Shown piece by piece: positions 1-8,570 of a stretch of DNA of 57,011 nucleotides. Within the stretch, counting starts at the first letter, position 1. Each line of letters opens with the position of its first letter. The notes beneath the pieces were generated by a model. That model was not told the origin of the DNA. It saw only the letters and a program-made list of their open reading frames with translations, and made no database searches. This DNA is from Rhodocyclales bacterium (lineage in GTDB: Bacteria > Pseudomonadota > Gammaproteobacteria > Burkholderiales > Rhodocyclaceae): positions 1 to 57,011 of the forward strand of contig JACRIZ010000049.1 in NCBI GenBank assembly GCA_016235765.1, read 5' to 3'. The position numbers were made by a program, and so were the translations under genes.

Positions 1-548
1 CGGTTGCGATACTCGCCCGTACGGGTGTCGATTTCGATCTTGTCGCCGATGGCGACGAAAATCGGCACCGGGATTTCGAACCCGGTGTTGATCTTGGCCG
101 GCTTCATGACCTTGCCCGAAGTGTCGCCCTTGATGGCGGGCTCGGTGTAGATGACTTCGCGTACCACCGCATTGGGCATATCGACCGAGATGGCCTTGCC
201 GTTGTAAAAGACAACTTCCATCTGCATGCCATCTTCGAGGTAGTTGAGCGCATCGCCCATGTTTTCCGCCTCGACTTCGTACTGGTTGTACTCGGCATCC
301 ATGAAAACGTACATTGGATCGGCGAAATACGAGTAGGTGCACTCCTTGCGATCCAGCATGACGAGCTCGAATTTGTCGTCAGCCTTGTAGACTGTCTCCG
401 AATTGCTCCCGGTGAGCAGGTTCTTGAGCTTCATCTTGACCACGGCAGCATTGCGGCCGGACTTGTTGTATTCGGCCTTCTGGACGACCAGCGGGTCGTT
501 GCCGACCATGATCACATTGCCGGTACGGACTTCCTGAGCGGTTTTCAT
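1..548 (-). CDS. efp: Elongation factor P (3' end cut by window edge)
   Basis: EF-P binds between the ribosomal P and E sites and relieves stalling at polyproline stretches. The minus strand from 548 reads [16 protein letters not shown] and runs into the window edge after about 182 codons. EF-P is usually 185-190 residues, so only the last few are missing. The tip of domain I reads NKSGRNAAV, which puts arginine at residue 32, the site rhamnosylated by EarP in Pseudomonas and Neisseria. The E. coli-type protein has lysine here instead. The C-terminal [12 protein letters not shown] signature is visible. earP lies 45 bases upstream on the same strand. A TATAAT at 593-598 overlaps the earP stop and may be an efp -10 box, but no good -35 is seen. 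Confidence 0.97.
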   Translation of the reverse strand, partial: MKTAQEVRTGNVIMVGNDPLVVQKAEYNKSGRNAAVVKMKLKNLLTGSNSETVYKADDKFELVMLDRKECTYSYFADPMYVFMDAEYNQYEVEAENMGDALNYLEDGMQMEVVFYNGKAISVDMPNAVVREVIYTEPAIKGDTSGKVMKPAKINTGFEIPVPIFVAIGDKIEIDTRTGEYRN

Positions 549-593
549 GTTGACAGCCTTGCCCGCAGCGGGGCCTGAAAAATAAACCGCGCA

Positions 594-1676
594 TTATAGC
601 CGTTCACGGCAGAATCGCACCAGGTTTTGTGCCAGGTCGCCGGGCTGAGAGATTTCCCGCGCCCATGCCTTGCCGTGCAGAGTCAGCCGTGGCAGAACGC
701 TTCGGAAATCCGCCCACGCAGCCGCTATCTCGCCACGACCGTTCCAGGCGTTCCAGAAGGACACGACAGCGCTCCGGGTCCGGTCGTCGCCGACATGACG
801 AAGGTAATGGGCAAGGAAGGCGTTCAGTTTGACGAAATGGGCAGCATCATCCTGGGGATAAGCCTGCCAAACGAACGGTCGCTCGACCCACTGCGCCCGT
901 ACGAAGGAATCCTCGCCGCGAACGAAGTTCAGGTCGCAAGCTGCCAGCCGGGCATCGTATTCAGGTTGGGGCACAAAAGGCGCCGCGACCAGTTGCATGC
1001 TGCCGCGGTCGATCCGGCTCCCGACCGGGAAGCTCCGCCCCAGCCACCGTTGCACCTGCTCACGTGGCAGTCCATCGGCGACCTGGCAGGACACCGGTTC
1101 GGCGCATTCCGCCCAGACCGCAAGCAAGTCGGGCAGCGCCGCATTCGCGTAGCAGAACAGGGAGACTGAAAGTTCGGTGGCGGGCGAACGAACCGGTGGC
1201 ACCGGAAGTTCGCGTTCCCGCAGCAGTCCTCCCGTTCCGGCCGCGAATCCCGGGAAAAAAAAGTACTTGACCAGCGGCAAGCTCGGATGAGGGGAGGGGA
1301 GGCCGTGACACCCTGGCACCCAGGTCTCGGCAGACAGGTATTCGAGGTTCAGCCAAACGGGAGGCCTTGGTCGGCGCGCCATGGCCAGGACAAATCCGGG
1401 TGGCAGTTCGCAGGCAAAGGCCTCGATGACCACGTCGCAGGGGGCCACCTCCGGGAAGTGTTCCGGCCAGCGTCGGATTTCCACATCATCGACATCCTGC
1501 ATCTGGGCTGCCGGCGCAATTCCCGGACGCAAGCCGGCGAGCGGCGCAGGATCGTCGATCCACAGCCGCACCCTCCAGCCGTGCTCCTGCGCCAGTTGCC
1601 GGGCAAGACGCCAGCAAACCCCGGCGTCGCCGAGATTGTCGACGACACGGCAGAAAAGATCGCAGGAAACGGGCAT
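594..1676 (-). CDS. earP: EF-P arginine rhamnosyltransferase EarP
   Basis: EarP transfers rhamnose from dTDP-rhamnose to arginine 32 of EF-P, activating it for polyproline decoding. The 360-residue protein has the family's N-terminus, with Asp13 and Asp17 in RVVDNLGD. It also has the NLEYLSAE segment and the C-terminal RGEDSFVRAQW block that binds the nucleotide sugar. I chose the ATG at 1676 (MPVSCDLF) because it places both aspartates at the numbering known for Pseudomonas EarP; an ATG 15 codons upstream is also open. The gene precedes efp on the same strand, so enzyme and substrate are neighbours. One copy of the 23-base dispersed motif lies near its 3' end at 679-701. Confidence 0.95.
   Translation of the reverse strand: MPVSCDLFCRVVDNLGDAGVCWRLARQLAQEHGWRVRLWIDDPAPLAGLRPGIAPAAQMQDVDDVEIRRWPEHFPEVAPCDVVIEAFACELPPGFVLAMARRPRPPVWLNLEYLSAETWVPGCHGLPSPHPSLPLVKYFFFPGFAAGTGGLLRERELPVPPVRSPATELSVSLFCYANAALPDLLAVWAECAEPVSCQVADGLPREQVQRWLGRSFPVGSRIDRGSMQLVAAPFVPQPEYDARLAACDLNFVRGEDSFVRAQWVERPFVWQAYPQDDAAHFVKLNAFLAHYLRHVGDDRTRSAVVSFWNAWNGRGEIAAAWADFRSVLPRLTLHGKAWAREISQPGDLAQNLVRFCRERL
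679..701 (+). repeat. Dispersed 23-base motif, copy 1 (in earP)
   Basis: AGTCAGCC, eight bases GTGGCAGA, then ACGC. It is antisense within codons for VLPRLTL of EarP. It differs from the consensus at the second leading A (G) and the last base (T). Confidence 0.8.
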
Positions 1677-1698
1677 AGGTAGACGGTATCCTATTCCA

Positions 1699-2322
1699 AT
1701 GCGGAACCTGAAAACTTGCACTGAATGCCCGCGCCTTGCGGGCTTTCTCGCCGATGTCCGGCAACGCCACCCCGACTACCACGGCCGCCCGGTGGCGCCA
1801 TTTGGCGACCCCAAGGCAAAGTTGCTGATCGTCGGTCTCGCGCCCGGCATGCATGGCGCCAACCGTACGGGCCGGCCGTTCACCGGCGACTTTGCCGGCA
1901 TCCTCCTCTACGAGACCCTCCATCGCTACGGGTTTGCCGATCGCCCGGAATCGATTTCCGCCGATGACGGCCTTCGGCTGGTCGGCTGCCGGATCACCAA
2001 TGCGGTCAAGTGCCTGCCGCCGGAAAACAAGCCGGAGCCGGGCGAGATGCGCGCCTGCAATCGTTATCTGGCCGATGAACTGAATACGTCTCCCGACGCA
2101 CGAGTCGTTCTCGCTCTGGGCCAGATCGCCCACAAGGCCGTATTGATGGCGTCCGGTTTGAAGCAGAGTGCGCTGGCTTTCGGCCACGCGGCGCGACACG
2201 AACTGCCGGGCGGACGGATCCTGATCGACTCCTACCATTGCAGCCGTTACAACACGCAGACCCGGCGTCTCACGACGGCTGACTTTCACGATGTCTTCGA
2301 AGCTATCCGCCGCGAGCTTTGA
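1699..2322 (+). CDS. Uracil-DNA glycosylase, family 5 (UDGb type)
   Basis: Removes uracil, and in this family other deaminated bases, from DNA at the start of base-excision repair. The 207-residue protein has the iron-sulfur-type N-terminus (CTECPRLAGF). Motif 1, GLAPGMHGANRTGRPFTGD, starts near residue 45, and motif 2, HCSRYNTQTRRLT, is near residue 185. The form GLAPxxHGANRTGR identifies family 5 rather than family 4. The start MRNLKTC at 1699 lies 22 bases from the divergent earP start. The 3' end overlaps uvrC by 32 bases, so the two repair genes are probably co-transcribed. A minus-strand copy of the dispersed motif (2264-2286) falls in the last codons. Confidence 0.9.
   Translation: MRNLKTCTECPRLAGFLADVRQRHPDYHGRPVAPFGDPKAKLLIVGLAPGMHGANRTGRPFTGDFAGILLYETLHRYGFADRPESISADDGLRLVGCRITNAVKCLPPENKPEPGEMRACNRYLADELNTSPDARVVLALGQIAHKAVLMASGLKQSALAFGHAARHELPGGRILIDSYHCSRYNTQTRRLTTADFHDVFEAIRREL
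2264..2286 (-). repeat. Dispersed 23-base motif, copy 2 (in the uracil glycosylase gene)
   Basis: On the minus strand AAAGTCAGCC, GTCGTGAG, ACGCC. Antisense to the gene, within codons for RRLTTADF. Confidence 0.85.
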
Positions 2323-4114
2323 CGCCAAGGAGTTCCTGGCAACGCTGACGGAAGCCCCTGGCGTCTATCGAATGGTGGATGGCGAGGGCAGGGTGCTCTA
2401 CGTCGGCAAGGCCAAGAACCTGAAGAAGCGGGTCTCGTCCTACTTCCAGAAGACCGCCCAGAGTCCGCGCATCGGGCTGATGTTGCGGCAGGTGGCCAAT
2501 ATCGAGATCACCGCCACCCGCTCGGAAGCCGAGGCGCTCATCCTCGAAAACACGCTGATCAAGAAACTGGCGCCGAAGTACAACATTCTCTTCCGGGACG
2601 ACAAGTCCTACCCCTACATCTGCCTGACCGGCCACGACTTCCCTCGTCTCGCCTACCACCGCGGCGCCCTCGATAGGAAGTCGCGCTACTTCGGCCCGTT
2701 TCCGAGCGGTCTGGCCGTGCGCGAGACCATCCAGTTGCTGCAGCGAACCTTTCTGCTACGGACCTGCGAGGACAGCGTCTTCGCGCACCGTTCGCGGCCA
2801 TGCCTGATGTACCAGATCAAGCGCTGCAAGGCTCCCTGCGTCGGCTTGATCTCCGCCGAGGACTACGGCCGGGACGTGCGCCTCGCCGAATTGTTCCTGC
2901 GCGGACGGCAAGGCGAAGTGATCGAGGGGCTGACGAAGCAGATGGAGGGAGCCGCCGAGGCGCTGCGCTTCGAAGACGCGGCCGCACTGCGTGACCAGAT
3001 TCGCGCCCTGCAGGCGGTGCTGCATCGACAGTTCGTCAGTTCGACCGGGGCGGAAGACGTCGATATCCTCGCCGTGACCTCCGACGGCAAGGAGTCGTGC
3101 GTCAATCTGGCCATGGTTCGCGGCGGGCTGCATCTTGGCGATCGCGCCTACTTCGCGACCCTGGCTGGCGGCAGCGAGGCCGAACGTGCCGAGATCCTGG
3201 CGGCCTTCATCCGGCAGCATTATCTGGAGCATCCGCTGCCACCGCGGCTCATCGTCGAACTCGAGATCGGCGACGAATCCGTTGCCGGACTGGATGGCCA
3301 GGTGACGACAGCGAGCCTGCCGCGCAACGAGATGGAACGCGCGTGGCTGGCCATGGCCGGGAAGAACGCCCAACTCGCGTCCGAGGCCAGGCGGCTTTCC
3401 AAGCGCCGGGCGGGGGGCCGCCTTGCAGCGCTGCAGGACGCGCTCGGGCTGCCCGAGGTGCCACGCCGTATCGAGTGCTTCGACATCAGCCACACGATGG
3501 GCGAGGGGACCGTTGCGTCCTGTGTCGTGTGCGCCGATGGCTTGATGAAGAAGGGCGACTACCGGCGCTTCAACATCTCCGACATCGATCCCGGCGACGA
3601 CTACGCCGCCATGCGCCAGGCGCTGACGAGGCGTTATGAAAAGGTTGCCAGCGGAGACAGCCCCGCGCCGGACCTGATCCTGATCGACGGCGGCAAGGGG
3701 CAGCATCGCGTGGCAAGGGAAGTCCTGACCGAACTCAACCTCGACCACCTGGCTACCGTAGGCGTGGCCAAGGGCGAACTGCGCAAGCCTGGCCTGGAGA
3801 CCTTGTTCGTCCATGGACAGGCGGAGCCGTTACAATTGCCTGGCGATCACATCGGTTTCCACCTGATCCAGGAAATCCGCGACGAGGCGCATCGCTTCGC
3901 CATCGCCGGCCATCGAGCCAAACGCGCCAAGCCGCGCGGTCGGTCGAAGCTGGAGGATGTGCCGGGCATAGGTCCGGCGAAGCGACGCAGCTTGCTGGCG
4001 CACTTCGGCGGACTTGATGGCGTCATGGCGGCGACCGTGGAAGATCTTTGTCGTGCCGACGGAATTTCCCGTCGACTTGCCGAAGCCATACACCATCACC
4101 TTCACGCCCGCTGA
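2291..4114 (+). CDS. uvrC: UvrABC excinuclease subunit C
   Basis: Makes the 3' and then the 5' incision around a bulky DNA lesion after UvrB loading. The 607-residue length is typical. Visible in order: the GIY-YIG nuclease (GVYRMVDGEGRVLYVGKAKN, about residues 15-95), a UVR domain near residues 200-235 for contact with UvrB, the RNase H-like nuclease starting at IECFDISH near residue 394, and a C-terminal helix-hairpin-helix (VPGIGPAKRRSLLAHFG, near 557). The ATG at 2291 lies inside the glycosylase gene, suggesting translational coupling. pgsA follows after two bases, a uvrC-pgsA order common in proteobacteria. Confidence 0.98.
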   Translation: MSSKLSAASFDAKEFLATLTEAPGVYRMVDGEGRVLYVGKAKNLKKRVSSYFQKTAQSPRIGLMLRQVANIEITATRSEAEALILENTLIKKLAPKYNILFRDDKSYPYICLTGHDFPRLAYHRGALDRKSRYFGPFPSGLAVRETIQLLQRTFLLRTCEDSVFAHRSRPCLMYQIKRCKAPCVGLISAEDYGRDVRLAELFLRGRQGEVIEGLTKQMEGAAEALRFEDAAALRDQIRALQAVLHRQFVSSTGAEDVDILAVTSDGKESCVNLAMVRGGLHLGDRAYFATLAGGSEAERAEILAAFIRQHYLEHPLPPRLIVELEIGDESVAGLDGQVTTASLPRNEMERAWLAMAGKNAQLASEARRLSKRRAGGRLAALQDALGLPEVPRRIECFDISHTMGEGTVASCVVCADGLMKKGDYRRFNISDIDPGDDYAAMRQALTRRYEKVASGDSPAPDLILIDGGKGQHRVAREVLTELNLDHLATVGVAKGELRKPGLETLFVHGQAEPLQLPGDHIGFHLIQEIRDEAHRFAIAGHRAKRAKPRGRSKLEDVPGIGPAKRRSLLAHFGGLDGVMAATVEDLCRADGISRRLAEAIHHHLHAR

Positions 4115-4116
4115 CG

Positions 4117-4689
4117 ATGCCGCTCAACATCCCGAACTTGCTGACCTGGGCTCGCATCCTGTTGATCCCGCTGTTCGTCGGCGTCTTCTACTCACCCTGG
4201 GATTGGCTGCATCCGCGCGACCACAACACGTGGGCGACCGCCATTTTCGTCGCTGCGGCGGTCACGGATTGGTTCGATGGCTGGGCCGCGCGGAAACTGG
4301 CGCAGACGTCGGCCTTCGGTGCCTTCCTCGACCCGGTCGCAGACAAGCTCATGGTGGCCGCTGCCTTGGTAATCCTGGTTCAACTGGGCAGGGTGGACGC
4401 AATCATCGCCTTCATCATCATCGGTCGTGAGATCGCCATCTCGGCCCTGCGGGAGTGGATGGCCAAGATCGGCGCGGCGCGCAGCATCGCGGTGTCATTT
4501 GTGGGCAAGCTCAAGACGACGGCCCAGATGCTCGCCATTCCCATGCTGCTCTACCACGATCAAGTCTCCGTCCTGAACCCGCAACAGGTGGGCACCTGGC
4601 TGATCTACTGTGCCGCCGCATTGACGCTTTGGTCGATGGCCTACTACCTGCGCAAGGCTTGGCCGGAAATTCTTGCGCGTAGTCGTTGA
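4117..4689 (+). CDS. pgsA: CDP-diacylglycerol-glycerol-3-phosphate 3-phosphatidyltransferase
   Basis: Inner-membrane enzyme that forms phosphatidylglycerophosphate, the committed step toward phosphatidylglycerol and cardiolipin. The CDP-alcohol phosphotransferase signature is complete: DGWAAR, then G, then DPVADK, with its conserved aspartates, near residues 53-80. Several hydrophobic helices surround it (IFVAAAV, VAAALVILVQL, IIAFIIIG, and one at the C-terminus). The start at 4117 (MPLNIPNLLTWARI) follows the uvrC stop by two bases and matches the family N-terminus; the frame stays open further upstream but would overlap uvrC. Its stop codon lies inside the -35 box of the tRNA operon promoter. 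Confidence 0.96.
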   Translation: MPLNIPNLLTWARILLIPLFVGVFYSPWDWLHPRDHNTWATAIFVAAAVTDWFDGWAARKLAQTSAFGAFLDPVADKLMVAAALVILVQLGRVDAIIAFIIIGREIAISALREWMAKIGAARSIAVSFVGKLKTTAQMLAIPMLLYHDQVSVLNPQQVGTWLIYCAAALTLWSMAYYLRKAWPEILARSR

Positions 4690-4713
4690 CACCATGTCGT
4701 CGATAGATATAAT
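4686..4713 (+). promoter_or_regulatory. Sigma-70 promoter of the Gly-Cys-Leu tRNA operon
   Basis: Perfect consensus TTGACA (4686-4691) and TATAAT (4708-4713) with a 16-base spacer. The GC-rich stretch after the -10 (CGGCTCCG) resembles the discriminators of stringently controlled stable-RNA promoters. The predicted start is just before the tRNA-Gly at 4727. The -35 overlaps the pgsA stop. Confidence 0.88.
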
Positions 4714-4726
4714 TCGGCTCCGTTCT

Positions 4727-4802
4727 GCGGGAGTAGCTCAGTTGGTAGAGCGATACCTTGCCAAGGTATAGGTCGAGAGTTCGAGACTCTTCTCCCGCTC
4801 CA
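4727..4802 (+). tRNA. tRNA-Gly (anticodon GCC)
   Basis: A 76-base cloverleaf. The acceptor strands GCGGGAG and CTCCCGC pair fully, followed by discriminator T and an encoded CCA. The D loop has AGCTCAGTTGGTAGAGC and the T arm has GTTCGA. The anticodon stem ATACC/GGTAT encloses TTGCCAA, giving GCC. Confidence 0.98.
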
Positions 4803-4867
4803 AATTCCGGGGGAAAGCAGGAATGCTTTCCCCCGAGTCGTTTCAGGCCGTGGTTTAATTTCGCCGG

Positions 4868-4941
4868 GGCGCGATCGCATAGTGGCCGTGCAACGGATTG
4901 CAAATCCGTCTACCCCAGTTCGATTCTGGGTCGCGCCTCCA
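4868..4941 (+). tRNA. tRNA-Cys (anticodon GCA)
   Basis: A 74-base cloverleaf with GGCGCGA/TCGCGCC acceptor, discriminator T and encoded CCA. The anticodon loop is TTGCAAA within the CGGA/TCCG stem. It is the second gene of the tRNA operon, 65 bases after tRNA-Gly. Confidence 0.98.
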
Positions 4942-4983
4942 GTCTTTCAGCGAAGAGTGCATTTCGCATCTCCCTAGTGTTCA

Positions 4984-5068
4984 GCCCGGATGGTGAAATT
5001 GGTAGACACAAGGGACTTAAAATCCCTCGGCGAAAGCCGTACCGGTTCGATTCCGGTTCCGGGCACCA
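4984..5068 (+). tRNA. tRNA-Leu (anticodon TAA)
   Basis: An 85-base class II tRNA with a long variable arm (CTCGGCGAAAGCCGT). The acceptor GCCCGGA pairs with TTCCGGGC, and discriminator A is followed by encoded CCA. The anticodon stem GGGA/TCCC holds CTTAAAA, giving TAA. It is the last gene of the tRNA operon; no clear intrinsic terminator follows before uvrB converges. Confidence 0.98.
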
Positions 5069-5188
5069 CGACTTGATCGACGAGGGCGTTCCGCCGAAGA
5101 AGATCAACCATTGACCACCTGGCAATCATGCCTCGTGCCCCGGATAGACGATTTAACATAATATGGATTATGCGCGTCATGGTACTCG

Positions 5189-5211
5189 AAAGTCAGCCAC
5201 GGCGGGACGCC
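5189..5211 (+). repeat. Dispersed 23-base motif, copy 3 (intergenic)
   Basis: AAAGTCAGCC, ACGGCGGG, ACGCC. It ends exactly at the base before the uvrB stop codon region, between tRNA-Leu and uvrB. Confidence 0.85.
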
Positions 5212-7266
5212 TCAATCCCTCTCGGCGTGGTCATGGACCCCGGCGCCAAAGGCTAATTGCCTTACGCGGAACAGTTCGTCGCGAGCCGCTGCTGCCAGCT
5301 CGAATTCGAGGTTCTTCGCATGCTCCTGCATCGCCTTCTCGAGACGCTTGATCTCCCTGGCCAGGTTCTTTTCGCTCATCGCCTCGTACTTGGCCGATTC
5401 CTGCGCTGCCTTCAGCTCCTGCGCCGCGGACGCGCTGTCGTACACGCCGTCGATGATGTCCTTGATGCGCTTGACGACGCTGCGCGGCTCGATGCCGTGC
5501 TCCTTGTTGTAGGCGATTTGCTTGTTCCGTCGCCTTTCGGTTTCCGCCATGGCCCGCTTCATCGAATCGGTGATCCGGTCCGCATACAGGATCGCCGTGC
5601 CGTTGATATGACGTGCCGCGCGGCCGATGGTCTGGATCAGCGAGCGCTCCGAGCGCAGGAAGCCTTCCTTGTCGGCATCCAGGATTGCGACCAGCGACAC
5701 TTCCGGGATGTCGATGCCTTCACGAAGCAGGTTGATGCCGACCAGGACGTCGAACTCACCCAGCCGGAGGTCCCGGATGATTTCCACCCGTTCCACCGTA
5801 TCGATGTCCGAGTGCAGATAACGCACGCGGACGCCGTTGTCGCCAAGGAAGTCGGTCAGTTGCTCGGCCAGGCGCTTGGTCAACGTGGTGACCAGCACCC
5901 TCTCCTTGACAGCAACGCGCTTCTTGATTTCGGACAGCAGGTCGTCGACCTGGGTTAGCGCCGGGCGCACCTGGACGTCCGGATCGACCAGGCCGGTGGG
6001 CCTGACCACTTGCTCCACCACCTGCCCCTGGTGCGTCCTTTCATATTCTGCGGGCGTTGCCGACACGAAGATCGTTTGCGGCATCAGGCCTTCGAACTCC
6101 TCGAACTTCAAGGGGCGGTTGTCGAGCGCCGAGGGCAGGCGAAATCCATAGTTGACGAGATTTTCCTTGCGCGAGCGATCGCCCTTGTACATGCCGCCGA
6201 CCTGCGGAATGGCGACATGGGATTCGTCGATGAACATCAAGGCGTCGGGCGGCAGATAGTCGATCAAGGTCGGCGGCGGTTCGCCCGCCTTGCGTCCGGA
6301 CAAATGACGCGAGTAGTTCTCGATCCCCTTGCAAAACCCCAATTGTTCAAGCATTTCCAGGTCGAAACGGGTGCGTTGCTCGACGCGCTGTGCCTCGACG
6401 AGCTTCTGTTCCTGCTGGAATCGTTCGCTTGTCGTCCGCAGCTCCGCCTTGATCGCTTCAATGGCTCTCACGACCGTTTCCCGCGGTGTTACGTAATGGC
6501 TCGACGGGAACACAGTGAAGCGGCCCAGCTTCTGCCGGGTATGGCCGGTCAGAGGATCGAACAGGGTCAGCGACTCGATATCGTCATCGAACAGCGTGAT
6601 GCGCAACGCGCTTTCGGCGTGTTCTGCTGGAAACACGTCGATGACGTCGCCCCGAACTCGGTAGGTACCACGGTGGAAGTCGGTGTCGTTTCTTTCATAC
6701 TGCATTTCGCGCAGGCGACGAATCACGTCACGTTGCCCCAGCTTTTCCCCTTCGCGCAGATGCAGGATCATGCTGTGGTAGTCGACGGGGTCGCCGATGC
6801 CGTAGATCGCCGACACCGTGCAGACGATCACCACGTCGCGCCTTTCAAGCAGGCTCTTGGTGGCCGACAGGCGCATCTGCTCGATGTGCTCGTTGATCGA
6901 TGAGTCCTTTTCGATGAACAGATCGCGCGACGGGACGTAGGCCTCGGGCTGGTAATAGTCGTAATAGGAAACGAAGTACTCCACCGCGTTTTCGGGGAAG
7001 AACTCGCGGAATTCCGAATAGAGCTGCGCCGCCAGCGTCTTGTTGGGCGCCAGCACCAGCGCCGGGCGCCCCATGCGAGCGATGACGTTCGCCATCGTAT
7101 AGGTCTTGCCAGAACCGGTTACGCCCAGCAGCGTCTGGAACGAAAGGCCATCGTCGATTCCTTCGACCAGGAGCCTGATTGCCTCCGGCTGATCGCCGGC
7201 AGGCGGGAACGGCTGGTGCAGGCGATACGGGCTGCGCGGAAACGGGATAACGCTCTGTTCGGACAT
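5212..7266 (-). CDS. uvrB: UvrABC excinuclease subunit B
   Basis: Damage-verifying helicase-like subunit that accepts DNA from UvrA and recruits UvrC. From MSEQSVIPF at 7266 the protein has 684 residues, a normal length. Visible features are Walker A GVTGSGKT, the beta-hairpin region [12 protein letters not shown] that clamps DNA, the DESH box in [10 protein letters not shown], the helicase C core with QTIGRAARH, and a C-terminal UVR domain ([18 protein letters not shown]) that pairs with UvrC. Upstream open frame exists, but the homologous N-terminus begins here. No SOS box could be recognised. uvrC lies only 1.1 kb away, across the tRNA operon. Confidence 0.98.
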   Translation of the reverse strand: MSEQSVIPFPRSPYRLHQPFPPAGDQPEAIRLLVEGIDDGLSFQTLLGVTGSGKTYTMANVIARMGRPALVLAPNKTLAAQLYSEFREFFPENAVEYFVSYYDYYQPEAYVPSRDLFIEKDSSINEHIEQMRLSATKSLLERRDVVIVCTVSAIYGIGDPVDYHSMILHLREGEKLGQRDVIRRLREMQYERNDTDFHRGTYRVRGDVIDVFPAEHAESALRITLFDDDIESLTLFDPLTGHTRQKLGRFTVFPSSHYVTPRETVVRAIEAIKAELRTTSERFQQEQKLVEAQRVEQRTRFDLEMLEQLGFCKGIENYSRHLSGRKAGEPPPTLIDYLPPDALMFIDESHVAIPQVGGMYKGDRSRKENLVNYGFRLPSALDNRPLKFEEFEGLMPQTIFVSATPAEYERTHQGQVVEQVVRPTGLVDPDVQVRPALTQVDDLLSEIKKRVAVKERVLVTTLTKRLAEQLTDFLGDNGVRVRYLHSDIDTVERVEIIRDLRLGEFDVLVGINLLREGIDIPEVSLVAILDADKEGFLRSERSLIQTIGRAARHINGTAILYADRITDSMKRAMAETERRRNKQIAYNKEHGIEPRSVVKRIKDIIDGVYDSASAAQELKAAQESAKYEAMSEKNLAREIKRLEKAMQEHAKNLEFELAAAARDELFRVRQLAFGAGVHDHAERD

Positions 7267-7357
7267 CAGAAATTTCGATCCATTGCCATGCCGGGCGGGC
7301 TGCGGCGAATCGGTTATTATTGCGCGTTCCCCGCATATTCCGATCCCAGGAGCAGAA

Positions 7358-8563
7358 ATGAGCACTTCCATCTTCGCTGCCGTCGAAATGGCGCCGCGCG
7401 ACCCCATTCTCGGCTTGACCGAGGGTTTCAACGCCGAAACCAACCCCAGGAAGGTCAATCTGGGCGTCGGCGTCTATTACGGCGACGACGGCAAGATTCC
7501 GCTGCTGGCGGCGGTGAAGGCTGCGGAGAAGGCCCGCCTGGAAGCCATGCCGCCCCGAGGCTACCAGCCGATCGAAGGTACGCCTGCCTACAACGGCGCC
7601 GTGCAGAAACTGCTGTTCGGCGAGGCCTCTCCCCTGCTCGCCGAGGGCCGGGTCGTCACTGCCCAGTGTCTGGGCGGCACCGGCGCGCTCAAGGTCGGCG
7701 CCGACTACCTGAAGCGTCTGGTGCCGGAATCGAAGGTTTACATTTCCGACCCGAGCTGGGAAAACCATCGCCAACTGTTCGAGGCTGCCGGTTTCCAGGT
7801 CGAAGACTATCCGTACTACGATGCCGCCACGCGCGGCGTGAATTTCACTGCCATGAAGGCGGCGCTGCTGGGCCTGCCAGCCAAGTCGGTCGTCGTGCTG
7901 CATGCCTGCTGCCACAACCCGACCGGCGCCGACCTGACGACCGAGCAATGGCGGGATGTGGTTGCGGCGGTCAAGGAACGCAATCTGATTGCCTTCATCG
8001 ACATGGCCTACCAAGGCTTCGCCGATGGCATCGAGCCGGACGCGATCGCTCCCAAGCTGTTTGCCGAGTCGGGATTGCAGTTCTTCGTTTCCAGTTCCTT
8101 CTCGAAGTCGTTCTCGCTTTATGGCGAACGCGTCGGCGCCCTGTCGATCATCACCGGCAGCAAGGATGAGTCGGCCCGGGTACTTTCCCAGGTGAAGCGG
8201 GTGATTCGCACCAACTACTCGAACCCTCCGACGCACGGCGGGGCCATCGTCGCGGCCGTCCTGTCCAGCCCGGAATTGCGCAAGATGTGGGAGCAGGAAC
8301 TTGCCGGCATGCGCGATCGCATTCGCAGCATGCGGGTCGGGCTCGTCGACAAGCTCAAGGCCCGAGGCGTCGCCCAGGACTTTTCCTTCGTCGTCCAGCA
8401 GCGCGGCATGTTCTCCTACACGGGGCTGACTGCCGCGCAAGTCGAACGACTGAAGGCCGAGTTCGGCATCTTCGCTGTCAGCACCGGTCGTATCTGCCTG
8501 GCCGCGCTGAACAACAAGAACATCGACTACGTCGCCGACGCCATCGCGACCGTTACCAAGTAG
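7358..8563 (+). CDS. tyrB: Aspartate/aromatic amino acid aminotransferase (class I PLP)
   Basis: Transaminase that exchanges amino groups between aspartate or aromatic amino acids and 2-oxoglutarate. The 401 residues begin [20 protein letters not shown], the N-terminus of the AspC/TyrB branch. The cofactor lysine is in [16 protein letters not shown] near residue 250, and the HNPTG loop is at about residue 190. AGGAG at 7348 supports the ATG at 7358, although the frame is open further upstream. Divergent from uvrB with a 91-base intergenic region. Whether it prefers aspartate or aromatic substrates cannot be decided here, so the symbol is tentative. Confidence 0.92.
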   Translation: MSTSIFAAVEMAPRDPILGLTEGFNAETNPRKVNLGVGVYYGDDGKIPLLAAVKAAEKARLEAMPPRGYQPIEGTPAYNGAVQKLLFGEASPLLAEGRVVTAQCLGGTGALKVGADYLKRLVPESKVYISDPSWENHRQLFEAAGFQVEDYPYYDAATRGVNFTAMKAALLGLPAKSVVVLHACCHNPTGADLTTEQWRDVVAAVKERNLIAFIDMAYQGFADGIEPDAIAPKLFAESGLQFFVSSSFSKSFSLYGERVGALSIITGSKDESARVLSQVKRVIRTNYSNPPTHGGAIVAAVLSSPELRKMWEQELAGMRDRIRSMRVGLVDKLKARGVAQDFSFVVQQRGMFSYTGLTAAQVERLKAEFGIFAVSTGRICLAALNNKNIDYVADAIATVTK

Positions 8564-8570
8564 TCGTTCT

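Noticed and set aside
5163..5351. Short plus-strand ORF overlapping the uvrB 3' end
   Set aside because: It covers motif copy 3 and uvrB antisense, has no Shine-Dalgarno and no protein features.
7258..7320. A LexA box upstream of uvrB
   Set aside because: No CTGT-N8-ACAG pattern was found in the intergenic region; the only CTGT there lacks the second half.
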